Source of the DNA: Peribacillus acanthi
GTDB lineage: Bacteria; Bacillota; Bacilli; Bacillales; DSM-1321
Reading direction: 5' to 3'
Length of the DNA: 64,000 nt
Assembly: GCF_003073175.1 (NCBI RefSeq)
Contig: NZ_QBBX01000019.1
Coordinates: 1-64,000, forward strand
Shown here: positions 17,060-27,093 of the stretch, piece after piece
How the letters are laid out: every line of letters begins with the position of its first letter
How positions within the stretch are numbered: position 1 is the first letter of the stretch
Program-made: the position numbers and the translations under genes
The notes under the pieces: generated by a model
The model's database searches: none
The model's input: the letters and a program-made list of their open reading frames with translations, nothing else
What the model was told of the DNA's origin: nothing

Positions 17060-17403
17060 GCAAGCATGGAATGGAATTCATTCATGACTTCCGTATAAAC
17101 CCCTTGTTTCCTACAGGCTTCAACTATTTCTTTTAGAGTTATTTTAGAGTTCATTTTATTTTTCAGTTCTTGCAGAAGCGGATAAAAATTCAAAAAACCT
17201 TCCGCTTTTTGTTTTTTGTATTTATTGCTCAACTCTTCACATAGTTCTAACAATTCTTCTGTTTCCTTTTTGGATAAATTCTTTTTTATGATTAATACAT
17301 AAAGCTGTTCCTTTACTTCTCCTAGCATCATCATGATTAATTGTTGATGAAACTGCAATGTTTCAATCTTTTCAAATAAGTGTTCCATAGAATATTCTTT
17401 CAT
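17056..17403 (-). CDS. yhaI: DUF1878 family protein YhaI
   Basis: A 115-residue, mostly helical, soluble protein of unknown function, matching B. subtilis YhaI in length and position. Charged helices near the N-terminus ([17 protein letters not shown]) and a coiled-coil-like stretch around residues 55-85 are visible. It is convergent with hpr and overlaps its stop. No active-site motif is apparent. Confidence 0.75.
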   Translation of the reverse strand: MKEYSMEHLFEKIETLQFHQQLIMMMLGEVKEQLYVLIIKKNLSKKETEELLELCEELSNKYKKQKAEGFLNFYPLLQELKNKMNSKITLKEIVEACRKQGVYTEVMNEFHSMLA

Positions 17404-17548
17404 CTACTAATCTCCTTTTTCCCACGACAAAATTCATTTCCTGTTCTAACAAAAAACCATAAAAATTTCTATTGATTTTTTTCTATTCTCATAATAAAGT
17501 ATGTAAGTGATTTTTAAATTTTTGCCTTCTGGAGGCTGAAAACAACTT

Positions 17549-18091
17549 ATGAATTGCTGGAAATCCATTAATTTCTCAAAACAATATGGCTGGCCTAGAA
17601 TTATGATTTTATCATTCCTTACAATGCTTCTATCTTTTACTGTCATTTATACATTTTTGAGTGTGGGCGTTAACCCAGCAAAATTGTATGATGATCGTTA
17701 TGTTTGGTTGTTTGTAGGCATATTCATTATATACCCACTTCATAAAATGTTGCACTTTTTACCATTGATGGGGCACATAGATAAGGTTAAATTTTCAATG
17801 GGACCATACAAATTTTTCCCAATTGTATCATTTCGAGTGATTGAACCAATCCATAAAAATCTTTTTATATTGGCACTACTTTCACCATTTATTATCATTA
17901 CAACCTGTTTATCTGCGGGAGCATTACTTCTTGAACATTACGCCCATTATTTTACGATTTTATTATCCCTTCACATTGGTTTATGTGTTTCTGACTTTAT
18001 AAGCATAAAAAATATCTTAGGTTCTCCTAACCGTTGCTTCATTGAAGAAAATGAAGACGGATATGAAATCCTTGTTTCCAAAGAACAATAA
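17549..18091 (+). CDS. yhaJ: DUF3267 membrane protein YhaJ
   Basis: A 180-residue membrane protein of the DUF3267 (putative zincin peptidase-like) family, equivalent in position to B. subtilis YhaJ. Four hydrophobic segments (about residues 18-40, 50-68, 105-130, 135-155) flank the short motif HKMLHFLPL; an HxxxH pattern (HKMLH) is compatible with a degenerate metal site. The role is unknown. The ribosome site CTGGAGG is 13 nt from the ATG, a little far, so the start is not certain. Confidence 0.7.
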   Translation: MNCWKSINFSKQYGWPRIMILSFLTMLLSFTVIYTFLSVGVNPAKLYDDRYVWLFVGIFIIYPLHKMLHFLPLMGHIDKVKFSMGPYKFFPIVSFRVIEPIHKNLFILALLSPFIIITTCLSAGALLLEHYAHYFTILLSLHIGLCVSDFISIKNILGSPNRCFIEENEDGYEILVSKEQ

Positions 18092-18101
18092 TTGTCCACT
18101 G

Positions 18102-18130
18102 CAAGCATCCAAAATGGATGCTTGTTTCTT
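18102..18130 (+). terminator. Terminator of yhaJ
   Basis: CAAGCATCC pairs with GGATGCTTG, followed by TTTCTT. The following 320 bp to the next gene contain one inverted repeat (TGTTGATT with AATCAACA, about 18198-18242) and otherwise nothing I can name. Confidence 0.7.
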
Positions 18131-18452
18131 CACCTAGACTTCTTCTAATATTTGTAAAATTTTACTTTTTAATTTTCACTCTAGCCTCTCCCACCTATGT
18201 TGATTTGGAAGACTTCTCAGCGCATTCGGTTTCAATCAACACAGAGCAAAAAGTAAATAATGGACATTTTTAAACATGTCCTATTACTTATACGAATCAA
18301 GACATATGTTTACTTTCATCCTATTTAATCTCATAAACTTTCGGACTATCTTTTTTATGAATAATTTGATATCGTAATTGTACAGAAATGTTTGTAACTA
18401 TGGTTTAATTTACAAAACCTTTAGAAATTAGGTGTAAGGAGGGAATGCATAC

Positions 18453-18644
18453 GTGTTCTCACTTCTGTCTTTATTATTCATTCTCTTCGCGGCAGTTATA
18501 CTTTTTAACATTAATAATTTGACAAATAATCTCTGCCTACAAAAAGAAATACCCGAAGAAAAACAAGCAGGAATATTTCGTACGATCAATATATTGATTA
18601 CAATTTTGCTTCTGTCTTCATATGTTGAAATATCTTTTACATAA
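18453..18644 (+). CDS. Small membrane protein, unknown function
   Basis: A 63-residue protein with two hydrophobic stretches (about residues 1-25 and 43-60) joined by a polar segment with EIPEEKQAG. The GTG start has AAGGAGGG 9 nt upstream, which is strong support that it is translated. I do not recognise the family. It lies between yhaJ and the YjcZ-type mini-genes. Confidence 0.6.
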   Translation: MFSLLSLLFILFAAVILFNINNLTNNLCLQKEIPEEKQAGIFRTINILITILLLSSYVEISFT

Positions 18645-18729
18645 TCTATGTAGAAAAGGTGAAGTCTTTGCTTCACCTTTTTTTGTGTACTGCAATCGGA
18701 TTATATCCTATTACACGTACACCTTTATT

Positions 18730-18819
18730 TTATAGCCATGCAGCTCCGATGATGATCAAAAGAATGAACAACACCACTAACAATGCAAAGCCACCGTTGT
18801 GTCCACATCCACCTGACAT
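18730..18819 (-). CDS. YjcZ-family sporulation peptide, copy 1
   Basis: A 29-residue peptide with a short glycine-rich head (MSGGCGHNGG) and a single hydrophobic helix FALLVVLFILLIIIGAAWL. This head-plus-helix pattern, including the FALxVVLFILL core, defines the YjcZ-family sporulation peptides of Bacillus. GGAGGAAAC lies before the ATG. Two further copies follow in tandem upstream. The function in spores is not known. Confidence 0.85.
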   Translation of the reverse strand: MSGGCGHNGGFALLVVLFILLIIIGAAWL

Positions 18820-18882
18820 TCTGTTTCCTCCTTACATAAGGTTCCTTTATTTGTCTTTAACTAAACAATTTGTTCAGTTATA

Positions 18883-18966
18883 TTACAGCCATGCTGCACC
18901 TACAATTACCAATAAGATGAACAATACGACGATTAAAGCGAAGCCGCCTTGGTAGCCCTGACCCAT
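18883..18966 (-). CDS. YjcZ-family sporulation peptide, copy 2
   Basis: A 27-residue paralogue of the neighbouring genes: head MGQGYQGG and helix FALIVVLFILLVIVGAAWL. A near-perfect AAAGGAGGTG site lies before the ATG, implying high expression. It has its own leader of about 85 bp from copy 3, so each copy may have its own promoter. Confidence 0.85.
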   Translation of the reverse strand: MGQGYQGGFALIVVLFILLVIVGAAWL

Positions 18967-19051
18967 TGTAACACCTCCTTTTATAAGTGTTACCCTATCC
19001 TATTCAAATCACATTCAATAAGAGTAGGCTCCTATCACAATTGCGAAGAAA

Positions 19052-19141
19052 TTAGCAAATGTAAGCTGCACCTACGATAATTAACAAAATGAACAATACT
19101 ACTAGCAACGCAAATCCATTGTTGTGAAAGCTTTGGCCCAT
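19052..19141 (-). CDS. YjcZ-family sporulation peptide, copy 3
   Basis: A 29-residue paralogue: head MGQSFHNNG and helix FALLVVLFILLIIVGAA ending in YIC rather than WL. AAGGAGGTATG lies before the ATG. It is the most divergent of the three at its C-terminus and lies closest to the divergent prsA gene. Confidence 0.85.
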   Translation of the reverse strand: MGQSFHNNGFALLVVLFILLIIVGAAYIC

Positions 19142-19328
19142 TTTTCATACCTCCTTTTTTCTCTTCGAAGTATCATATGTAAAAGAAGGCAAATGGAATA
19201 GGCAAATAGCCCAGTTCTGGTGAAATTTCCTATTTGTCCACTCATTTTTTTTGCCATCATTCCTTTTTGTGTTATAGTAGGTGATATGGATTTTAAAATA
19301 CGATTAATTTCACAGGAGTTGTTAACAC

Positions 19329-20201
19329 ATGAAAAAGTGGGTTTTATCCCTGGCATTAACTGCTAGCATCGTAGGTTTGACGGCTTGTAATAACGCAGAT
19401 AGTGGAAATTCTGAAGTAGTTGTTAAAACTAAAGCAGGGGAAATTTCACAAGATGAATTATACCAAGCTATGAAAGAACGCTACGGTAATCAAGTTCTTC
19501 AAGAGCTTGTATACGAAAAAGTTCTATCTGATAAATACAAAGTGACAGATAAGGAACTTGATGAAAAAGTGGACAAGCTGAAGAAAGACCTTGGTGATAA
19601 CTTTGAAATGGCCCTTGCTCAATATGGCTATAAAGACGAAGAAGATTTAAAAAGATCCTTTAAAATTGGTATGCTTCAAGAAAAAGCAGCTATCAAGGAT
19701 ATAAAAGTTACTGAAAAAGAAATGAAAGAATACTATGACAACATTAAGCCAGAGATTCACGCTCGCCACATTTTAGTGGATGACGAAAAAACTGCTCAAG
19801 ATATTAAGAAAAAGCTTGATACTGGTGCAAAATTTGAAGATCTTGCAAAAGAGTATTCAAAAGATCCAGGTTCTGCTGAAAAAGGTGGAGACTTAGGCTG
19901 GTTTGGTACAGGTACAATGGTTGCTCCTTTCGAAGCGGCTGCCTATGCACTTGAGAAAAATGAAATTAGTGATGTCGTGAAAACTGAGCATGGTTTCCAT
20001 ATCATTCAGCTAATTGATAAAAAAGAAAAGAAATCTTTCGAAGATATGAAGAAAGAAATCGAATATGAAATCAAAGTATCCAAACTGGACAGTGAAAAAG
20101 TCCAAAAAGTGATGGATAAAGAACTGAAAGAAGCTAATGTTGATATTCAAGATAAAGATTTAAAGGATGCATTAAAAGCTCCTGAAGCAGATGCACAATA
20201 A
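19329..20201 (+). CDS. prsA: Extracytoplasmic foldase lipoprotein PrsA
   Basis: Membrane-anchored peptidyl-prolyl isomerase and chaperone that helps secreted proteins and penicillin-binding proteins fold outside the membrane. A lipoprotein signal ends in the lipobox L17-T-A-C20. The SurA-like N-terminal helical part is followed by a parvulin domain (about residues 136-226) starting at HARHILVDDEK and containing DPGSAEKGGDLGWFG and GFHIIQL. Length (290) matches B. subtilis. It ends at the terminator at 20219. Confidence 0.96.
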   Translation: MKKWVLSLALTASIVGLTACNNADSGNSEVVVKTKAGEISQDELYQAMKERYGNQVLQELVYEKVLSDKYKVTDKELDEKVDKLKKDLGDNFEMALAQYGYKDEEDLKRSFKIGMLQEKAAIKDIKVTEKEMKEYYDNIKPEIHARHILVDDEKTAQDIKKKLDTGAKFEDLAKEYSKDPGSAEKGGDLGWFGTGTMVAPFEAAAYALEKNEISDVVKTEHGFHIIQLIDKKEKKSFEDMKKEIEYEIKVSKLDSEKVQKVMDKELKEANVDIQDKDLKDALKAPEADAQ

Positions 20202-20218
20202 TCAATTTTTTAATCAAG

Positions 20219-20248
20219 AAAACCCCGTCGAGTCGACGGGGTTTTCCT
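20219..20248 (+). terminator. Terminator of prsA
   Basis: AACCCCGTCGA pairs with TCGACGGGGTT with almost no loop, followed by TTCC; A/T runs on both sides. Confidence 0.8.
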
Positions 20249-20261
20249 ATTCTGTTTATCT

Positions 20262-20459
20262 TTATGCACCTGAACTGATTTGTTTTCGTTTTTCCTTTTC
20301 CTCATTCATCCTAGTAATAAAACGTTCTCCTTCTTGCTCAATCCATTGATCCTCTATTTGCTTTTCTTGACGGGCAGCTCTTACGGCCATAAACCCACTG
20401 ACAATAATTCCAGCTATAACAAAATAAACCCAAATCTCCACTTTTTTCCCGCCTTCCAT
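20262..20459 (-). CDS. yhaL: Sporulation protein YhaL
   Basis: A 65-residue protein with one N-terminal membrane helix (about residues 9-25) and a charged cytoplasmic tail (QEKQIEDQWIEQEGERF), matching B. subtilis YhaL, a sporulation gene at the same position beside prsA. No enzymatic motif is visible. It is convergent with prsA. Confidence 0.78.
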   Translation of the reverse strand: MEGGKKVEIWVYFVIAGIIVSGFMAVRAARQEKQIEDQWIEQEGERFITRMNEEKEKRKQISSGA

Positions 20460-20501
20460 CTAAAGGGTTTGTCCATACTTTCTAAATCCTATGATACAAA
20501 T

Positions 20502-20535
20502 AAAAAAAATATGCCCTCCAAAAGGAGAGCATATT
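20502..20535 (-). terminator. Terminator of yhaM
   Basis: On the minus strand ATGCTCTCC pairs with GGAGGGCAT and is followed by an eight-base T-run. Confidence 0.8.
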
Positions 20536-20536
20536 A

Positions 20537-21481
20537 TCATTCATGAAATCCAGGTTTATAGAATGAACGATTGTCCAAGGCAAAAATTCGTTCTGTATAT
20601 TCCCCAGGCTTCACTTTATCTAAAGCACGATCTAACATATTCATTTTCGCATCAATATTATCGATATAATGTAGGATTTCCGCTTCCTTAATCATTGGAG
20701 GCTTCGGACTACCCCATTCAGCTTTTCCGTGATGACTTAACACCATATGTTGAAGAATCATAACTTCTTCCCCTTCAATCTCCAACGCCTCTGCAGCCTT
20801 TCCAATTTCATTTACCATAATCGTAATATGACCAAGAAGATTACCTTCTATTGTATACATCGTTGAAACCGGACCAGATAGTTCAATGACCTTTCCTAAA
20901 TCATGCAAAATGATACCTGCATAAAGCAAATCCTTATCCAGATTTGGATATAGTTCAACAATCGCCTTAGCGAGATTTAACATACTTACGACGTGATAAG
21001 CTAGACCTGACATGAATTCATGATGGTTTTTTGTAGCTGCAGGGAATGTTAAGAACTCTTGTTGATGTTTTTTCAATAGATAACGGGTAATTCGTTGAAT
21101 GTTTGGATTCCTCATCTCAAAGATGAATTGGTTGATTGTGTCTGCCATTTCATCCTTTGGAATCGGTGCAGTTTGAATCAAACTCGCCATTGTAACTGAA
21201 TCCGATTCATTCGTCGGACGGATTTGTCGAATTTTCAATTGATTACGTCCACGATAATTCTGAATTTCTCCACTGATTTTGACTGTTTGTTCAGCTACAT
21301 ACATTCTCTCAAAGTCTTCATTGATATCCCATAGCTTCCCTTCAATCTCACCTGACTTATCGGAAAGAACAAGGGATAGGAATGGTTTTCCGTTACTAGC
21401 TGTCCCCTTCGTACTCGATTTAATATATAAATAAGCCTCGAAGACTTCTCCAACTCCATAATAAGCTACACCTTTGTCCAA
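20537..21481 (-). CDS. yhaM: 3'-5' exoribonuclease YhaM
   Basis: 3'-to-5' exonuclease with an N-terminal OB-fold (about residues 15-95, with [20 protein letters not shown]) and a C-terminal HD domain (about 140-290) with the metal motif HDLGKV and [12 protein letters not shown] chose the TTG at 21481, preceded by GGGGGG, which gives 314 residues, exactly the B. subtilis length; the longer frame from 21547 adds 22 residues with no support. It is the third gene of yhaO-yhaN-yhaM. Confidence 0.92.
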   Translation of the reverse strand: MDKGVAYYGVGEVFEAYLYIKSSTKGTASNGKPFLSLVLSDKSGEIEGKLWDINEDFERMYVAEQTVKISGEIQNYRGRNQLKIRQIRPTNESDSVTMASLIQTAPIPKDEMADTINQFIFEMRNPNIQRITRYLLKKHQQEFLTFPAATKNHHEFMSGLAYHVVSMLNLAKAIVELYPNLDKDLLYAGIILHDLGKVIELSGPVSTMYTIEGNLLGHITIMVNEIGKAAEALEIEGEEVMILQHMVLSHHGKAEWGSPKPPMIKEAEILHYIDNIDAKMNMLDRALDKVKPGEYTERIFALDNRSFYKPGFHE

Positions 21482-21530
21482 AATAATCCCCCCGGTTAAA
21501 TGGTGATTTAAGTATACCATAGTTAACTTT

Positions 21531-24518
21531 TTAAAAAATTGATTCATACTTGTTTTGAAGTAGAATCACATGCTCTTTATTGAATTGATCGGCGACATGT
21601 TTATGACAAGTAAAAAATAAAATTTGATGCTTTCCTTTAAGTTTATGGAGTAATTCAATTGCCTTATTTGTTCGATTGTCATCAAAGTTTACAAAGCTAT
21701 CATCAATAATGATAGGAAGACCTTCTATTTTACCGGTATGTTCTGCCAATGAGAATCGCAACGCCATATAGACTTGTTCACTTGTCCCTCGGCTTACTTC
21801 TGCAGCCTCAAACCAAACTCCATCTTTCCTTTGGAGGATCAATTGTTCATCATTGGAAGACCAGGAAAGCTTTAGATACTCCCCATTCGTCAAGATGTTT
21901 ACATATCGTTCTGCAGTCAGCATGATTTTTGGCAACTTTTCATTTCTATAGTTTGCTATCGCTTGACTTAACATTTCTTTAGCAATCGCAAACTTGGCCC
22001 ATTCTTTAGCCGAAGTCTGAAAAGATGATTTCTTATTAAGGAAATGGGTTATCGTTTGTTCATACGTCCCACCTTCCTCTAACACACTGATTTTATGCTT
22101 ATGCTCTGATAAATTAGCGAGCAAATTATTTTGTTTACCCAACAACTTCTCTCGTTCATTTAACATGTGATCGTAGTCGTTTGTATGGATGCTTCTATGG
22201 CTTACCTGTTCTAACCAAGCTAGAAAATCTTTTGAAAGTCCTCTTAATGACTCTTGAAGAGGTGCTATCTTTTGTTGCAACTGCAGTTTTTCGTCATTAA
22301 GGCTGGCTAAAAGCCTAAAATGCTCTTCGTCATTACACAGAGCTAATTCATATAGTCCTGTTATCTCTTGATCGATTAAGGTGATTTCATTCTCTAAATA
22401 CGTCTTCTGTTCACTTAATCGCTGTAGTTCCTTGATTAAATGGGTCCTATTAATCTTCTCTTCTTGACTAGTGGCTATGGCCTGTTTCAATGTGAACATT
22501 CCGTCTTGCCAATTTGTTACAGTCAACTCCAATGCCTTTGCATGAGTGAAAATTGCTTCTTTTACCTTTGAGATTTGTGTTTGGTATGTCAGAATTTTTT
22601 GATTGATTGTTTCCAGTTCCCTATACGTTATTTTTATTGTTTGAAGCGTTAGATAAATAGACTCTAATCTTAACTCTTCAAAACGACTAGGCAAACCCCA
22701 CTGATTTAAAAGCTTAGTTTTCAAGATTTGAAGTTGTTCAAAATCTTTCTCCCATTTCTCAAACCGATCGACAATGTGGTTAAAAGTGTGCTCGTATTCT
22801 TGATTTCGGATGTTTTCTTCCTGTAGTCGTCTTTGAATTTCATTATCCTTAATAAGTAGCTCTTCCTCCGCCAAACTGCTTTGAATTGGGGATTGTTTAT
22901 CAATTTGCTCCAATTGTTCACTTAACTGCTGTTTTTCCTTTATAAAATCCAATAAGCCAGAGTTTTTACGACTACCCCTTGTAGCTGATAATGAAATAAA
23001 AAGTAAAACCCCTAAAATAACAGCTAATATCCATTGATTCTCAATGAAGCAATATACCAATCCAGCACCACAAATTGTCGCAAGAATCGTTGAAACCAGG
23101 CGTTGATTTTTATAATCTTGTCCTTCTTGTTTTTTTGCATGGGAAATCTTTTTTTCTAAAGATTCTATCCGTTCTATAAGCCAATCTCTTTTCAATTGGT
23201 TCTGTCCAGCTTGACTAGATTCTTTCTTTCTTCTTTCCAACTGTTCACGCTTCTCTTTCGTTAACAAGTGAGAGGAAAGTTCCTGAATTTTCTTTTCGGA
23301 TGCTTCTAATTTATCTTTTTCAAGCTGGAATTGCTGATCGAGATGCTTTTTTTCATTTTTCATTTTCTCAGATGCCAAATCTAGCTCGATTGATTGTTGC
23401 TTAACCCATTCACTCGTATCTAACTTGAGAATTTGTTCAGGATCCAAATCAAGATGTAAGTCGTGTAAGCATTCTGCAACGGTACTTTCATGTGTTTTTT
23501 GTTGTAATAACAATTCCCTCTCATGCATGCTCCAGTCATGGATAGAATTTGCATTTTCCAATACCAGTTGAATCTCTGCTTCCTGTTCTGGAGAAATCCT
23601 ACATTCATTTTTTATTGTGTGTTCTAATTCTTCCATTCTAGAAGCCACCGTCAGCCGTTGAGCTACCAAAGGAATCCTAGTTTGGAGTAATTGCTCCAAT
23701 CGATTTTTTCCATCTATAGGAAACGGAAAGTCCCCTATTTCTTCTAATCTTTTTTTCACACTATCATGCTCTTCTATGATAGGCTTGATACTCTTCCATT
23801 CAGCTAGGAACTGAAGCTCTTGATCAAGGTTCTTGATCATATTCTCCGTGTCAGCCAACTCACATTGAAGCCTGATATATTCTTCCTTTAGAAACAAATA
23901 TTCACTTTGGGCTTCATCAGCCTTCCTAGTGATCTGGTGTAAAGCTTGTAATTCCTTGATGGCTTTATTGATAGGAGGATTTTTACCAGCAGGCTTATAT
24001 CTTTGTTCCATTTCTTTTTGAAGTTCAGATTGTACCTGCAACAAACGATCGCTTCCTACAAGGCCAGCAGAAAGTAAATACTTGCCGATTTCACCTTTAT
24101 TCATATTTCTCAGAGCACTAATACCGTCCAAATTAAAAGAAAAAACTGATTGAAACGTTGACTTGTCCATTCCTTGCAGTAATTCTGCAAGTGCTTCCTC
24201 ATGTCCAATACGACCATCTGAAAAAGTGACCGTCACATCTCCTTTTGCTTTCCCTCTAATCCTTTCCACTGTAACTTCTCCATGCTGTTCCGAATGGATT
24301 GTCAATTTTCCTCCATATTTGGATTGGTTCCTAGGTTCATATCGATTCTCTGATTGCTGCTTTGTAGGAAATCCGAAAAGAATACTATGGATAAATGACA
24401 TCAATGTTGATTTTCCCGCTTCATTTTTACCGTAAAATACTAATAAATCTGAGTTCAACGTAAAGCGAACATTTTCCATTTTCCCATATCCATATAGGTC
24501 AATCCCAATAATCCTCAT
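21531..24518 (-). CDS. yhaN: SbcC-like SMC-type ATPase YhaN
   Basis: Large 995-residue ATPase that pairs with the nuclease YhaO, like SbcC with SbcD. The N-terminal lobe has Walker A in GKNEAGKST (about residue 30). Long coiled coils (about 180-470 and 560-860) are interrupted by two membrane-like hydrophobic stretches near residue 470-505 ([14 protein letters not shown] and [15 protein letters not shown]), a feature of YhaN-type proteins. The C-terminal lobe has the signature [11 protein letters not shown] and Walker [15 protein letters not shown]. It overlaps yhaO by 4 nt. Confidence 0.9.
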   Translation of the reverse strand: MRIIGIDLYGYGKMENVRFTLNSDLLVFYGKNEAGKSTLMSFIHSILFGFPTKQQSENRYEPRNQSKYGGKLTIHSEQHGEVTVERIRGKAKGDVTVTFSDGRIGHEEALAELLQGMDKSTFQSVFSFNLDGISALRNMNKGEIGKYLLSAGLVGSDRLLQVQSELQKEMEQRYKPAGKNPPINKAIKELQALHQITRKADEAQSEYLFLKEEYIRLQCELADTENMIKNLDQELQFLAEWKSIKPIIEEHDSVKKRLEEIGDFPFPIDGKNRLEQLLQTRIPLVAQRLTVASRMEELEHTIKNECRISPEQEAEIQLVLENANSIHDWSMHERELLLQQKTHESTVAECLHDLHLDLDPEQILKLDTSEWVKQQSIELDLASEKMKNEKKHLDQQFQLEKDKLEASEKKIQELSSHLLTKEKREQLERRKKESSQAGQNQLKRDWLIERIESLEKKISHAKKQEGQDYKNQRLVSTILATICGAGLVYCFIENQWILAVILGVLLFISLSATRGSRKNSGLLDFIKEKQQLSEQLEQIDKQSPIQSSLAEEELLIKDNEIQRRLQEENIRNQEYEHTFNHIVDRFEKWEKDFEQLQILKTKLLNQWGLPSRFEELRLESIYLTLQTIKITYRELETINQKILTYQTQISKVKEAIFTHAKALELTVTNWQDGMFTLKQAIATSQEEKINRTHLIKELQRLSEQKTYLENEITLIDQEITGLYELALCNDEEHFRLLASLNDEKLQLQQKIAPLQESLRGLSKDFLAWLEQVSHRSIHTNDYDHMLNEREKLLGKQNNLLANLSEHKHKISVLEEGGTYEQTITHFLNKKSSFQTSAKEWAKFAIAKEMLSQAIANYRNEKLPKIMLTAERYVNILTNGEYLKLSWSSNDEQLILQRKDGVWFEAAEVSRGTSEQVYMALRFSLAEHTGKIEGLPIIIDDSFVNFDDNRTNKAIELLHKLKGKHQILFFTCHKHVADQFNKEHVILLQNKYESIF

Positions 24519-25735
24519 TTCATTACTCCTCCCCTTGTCTGTATGAGCTGAAATAGGAGGGTTTCCGCTTCTTCCAACAATAAATGTTTTTCATCTTCCA
24601 ATACGTCATCCAAATATTTTCGAGCAGTAACATGAGTAAATAATGGCTTTACGGCATTTATTATTAAATCCTCCTGCATAGATTGCTGCTTAATCACCTC
24701 GAATAATGAATTAGTGGACTTAATATGGGATGTATCGGGCATCAAAAAAATTAAAGAATAAGGCCAAACAAAGTCTTCTCGTTGTTCCTCTTCCTCTTGC
24801 AGGATTTCTAATAGCTCTGCCTCTCTAACTACTAGATCCTCAGGGAATGAGCTAGCTTTAATATGTAGTTCTGCCATAACAGCCCCACATTCTTTTCGTA
24901 AAGATTCCATTTGCTCACGACATGATTCTAATAAATCGTCAAAGCTTTTGATGTCTTTTTGCAAAGGTTCAGCTTTCTCCCAATAAACATCACAGGTAGG
25001 TATAAAGTTAATAGCTGATTTCCCATCTTCTAAGGTAACTAATACACATCCTTTTTCTCCTTGTTCCTTTCGATTCCTTCCTTGTGGATTTCCAGCATAG
25101 ACGATAGGGGGGTCTACTGAAAGCTTTTCGTATTTATGTATATGACCTAATGCCCAATAGGAAAAATCCAAATCCATTAATTCTTGTATCGAAAAGGACA
25201 GATACGGACTATGGTCGTTATTACCTTCAACCGATCCATGTAGCATCCCAATATGATAATCTGCGCCGTCGAGTTTTGAATAATAAGTAATGGCACGGTC
25301 CATTACATGCCTTTTTGAATAGCTGAATCCATATATATGGACTGTGGTTCCATCTTCCTTTTCAAATACTTTTATATCCCTTTTATCTGGAAAAATATGA
25401 ACATTCTCTGGAAATTCAATTTGTATCCAATTCCCACCTAAATGATCATGATTACCATGGATGATATACACTTGGATTCCATGGCTTTTTAGTTTTTCAA
25501 ATTCTTTTCGAAGTTTGATTTGTGTTGATAGTATACGGTTTTCCCCATCATAAAGGTCACCGCTTATCAAAAGAAAATCTACTTTTTCCTTAATGGCAGA
25601 GAATACAATCCTTTGAAATGCAAGAAAAGGACTATTTTGTAATCTATTCATTATTGTCTCAGGAACATTTTGCAAACCTTTAAAGGGACTATCTAAATGC
25701 AGATCTGCTGCATGAACGAACTTAACATTCCCCAA
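24515..25735 (-). CDS. yhaO: SbcD-like DNA repair exonuclease YhaO
   Basis: Calcineurin-like metallophosphoesterase nuclease subunit acting with YhaN. All metal motifs are visible: HAADLHLDSPF, LLISGDLYDG, IHGNHDH, LHGSVEGN and ALGHIHKYE. The 406-residue length fits. The TTG at 25735 has GAGAGGTGA 5 nt upstream and gives MGNVKFVHAADL; the GTG at 25744 overlaps that site. Transcribed first in yhaO-yhaN-yhaM. Confidence 0.9.
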   Translation of the reverse strand: MGNVKFVHAADLHLDSPFKGLQNVPETIMNRLQNSPFLAFQRIVFSAIKEKVDFLLISGDLYDGENRILSTQIKLRKEFEKLKSHGIQVYIIHGNHDHLGGNWIQIEFPENVHIFPDKRDIKVFEKEDGTTVHIYGFSYSKRHVMDRAITYYSKLDGADYHIGMLHGSVEGNNDHSPYLSFSIQELMDLDFSYWALGHIHKYEKLSVDPPIVYAGNPQGRNRKEQGEKGCVLVTLEDGKSAINFIPTCDVYWEKAEPLQKDIKSFDDLLESCREQMESLRKECGAVMAELHIKASSFPEDLVVREAELLEILQEEEEQREDFVWPYSLIFLMPDTSHIKSTNSLFEVIKQQSMQEDLIINAVKPLFTHVTARKYLDDVLEDEKHLLLEEAETLLFQLIQTRGGVMK

Positions 25736-25815
25736 GATTATCACCTCTCATTTGCATCATTTTACCACAAACAGAACATACTTTCTCTTTTAATCAGTGA
25801 CTTTTTTATAACACC

Positions 25816-25850
25816 AAAAAGGGCACCCACTTTAGGGGTACCCTTTTAAA
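25816..25850 (-). terminator. Terminator of yhaQ-yhaP
   Basis: On the minus strand AAGGGTACCC pairs with GGGTGCCCTT and is followed by TTT. Confidence 0.75.
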
Positions 25851-25854
25851 CCAG

Positions 25855-27093
25855 TTATTTTAATTGCAATGCCCTCTTAATGTTTTTCCAGAAGTTTGCA
25901 CTCTCGTACATCAACACTCCGCCTCGGTAAATACGTGCTCCTATTACAGCAAGAAACACGATGGTCAAAACAAGAATCCCGATACTTGTTGCAATTTCCC
26001 ATAAAGGAACCTCCAACATCCCAATACGAAGGAACATGAGCATCGGTGCAAAGAAAGGAATGAACGATGTTACTTGGACAAAACCTGCTTCAGGATTATT
26101 CAATCCGAACATCGCCAACATAAAACCAACCACTACTAACATAATCATCGGCGTGATGGTAGGTTGAAGATCCTCCACTCTGCTTACTAACGATCCTAAG
26201 AATGCAGCTAATGTGGCATAAAGAAAATAACCTAATAAAGAGAAAACAAAGGCATAAACGATAGTAGTTAGCGAGGTTCCTCCGAATCCTAAGAAGGAGA
26301 AAATGCCACCCTCCATATTTTCAAGGTTCTTTTTGATGGAGGTGTATCCAACCAATAAAAACAAAGACATTTGAGTGATGCTTAAAAGTGCAATCCCTAA
26401 AATCTTAGCAAACATTTGTTGGATGGGAGGAACACTTGAGACTAAAATCTCCATAACACGAGATGTCTTTTCTTGCGCTACTTCTGCGGCAATCATATTG
26501 GCATACATGATGACGCCAAAATAAATTACAAACAATAGAATATAAACGAGACCTCTGGCTTGATTTAATTCTTCTTCTGTCTTTGCGCTATCCTGTAGTG
26601 CTTCTTTTTCAAATCCAGCAGGTTCATACAAAGATTGGACTTGTTCAGCCGAAAGATTTAACTTGCTAGTGACAAGCATGCTTTTCACTTGAGTTAAAGC
26701 AGCAGCAAGCTGTGTATTCATCATATTATCAGAAATCGAATTGGATTTATAAATCCCATTTGGCATCCCTTTTTCATCTTCTTGGATGACTAAATAACCT
26801 TTCACTTTTTCATCCTTTACAAGCTGCTTACCTTCGTCTTCAGAATCAATATCTTGAAGAGTAATATCTTCATTTTGAGCTGTAAATATTTTCGAAAACG
26901 GTTCTTTGAATTTATTACTTTCATCCAATATCGCAATGCTCTCTTGCTTATCTTTGTTAAACATATCAATGATCCGATTTAAGTTTGTAAACCCTAACAC
27001 AATGACCAGCATGATTGCAGTAGAAATTAGAAAGGACTTTGCCTTCACTTTGGATAAGTATGTATGGGATAAGACTAGCCAAAATTTACTCAA
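25855..27093 (-). CDS. yhaP: ABC exporter permease YhaP (NatB-like)
   Basis: Membrane subunit of a putative exporter resembling the NatAB sodium-efflux system. The first helix (about residues 20-38) is followed by an outer domain of about 140 residues, then five or six helices (about 175-400) with MAKILGIALLSITQ and ARIYRGGVLMYE near the end, typical of ABC2-type permeases. The TTG at 27093 with AAAGGTAGG upstream reads MSKFWLVLSHTYL, matching B. subtilis YhaP. It overlaps yhaQ by 8 nt. Confidence 0.85.
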   Translation of the reverse strand: MSKFWLVLSHTYLSKVKAKSFLISTAIMLVIVLGFTNLNRIIDMFNKDKQESIAILDESNKFKEPFSKIFTAQNEDITLQDIDSEDEGKQLVKDEKVKGYLVIQEDEKGMPNGIYKSNSISDNMMNTQLAAALTQVKSMLVTSKLNLSAEQVQSLYEPAGFEKEALQDSAKTEEELNQARGLVYILLFVIYFGVIMYANMIAAEVAQEKTSRVMEILVSSVPPIQQMFAKILGIALLSITQMSLFLLVGYTSIKKNLENMEGGIFSFLGFGGTSLTTIVYAFVFSLLGYFLYATLAAFLGSLVSRVEDLQPTITPMIMLVVVGFMLAMFGLNNPEAGFVQVTSFIPFFAPMLMFLRIGMLEVPLWEIATSIGILVLTIVFLAVIGARIYRGGVLMYESANFWKNIKRALQLK

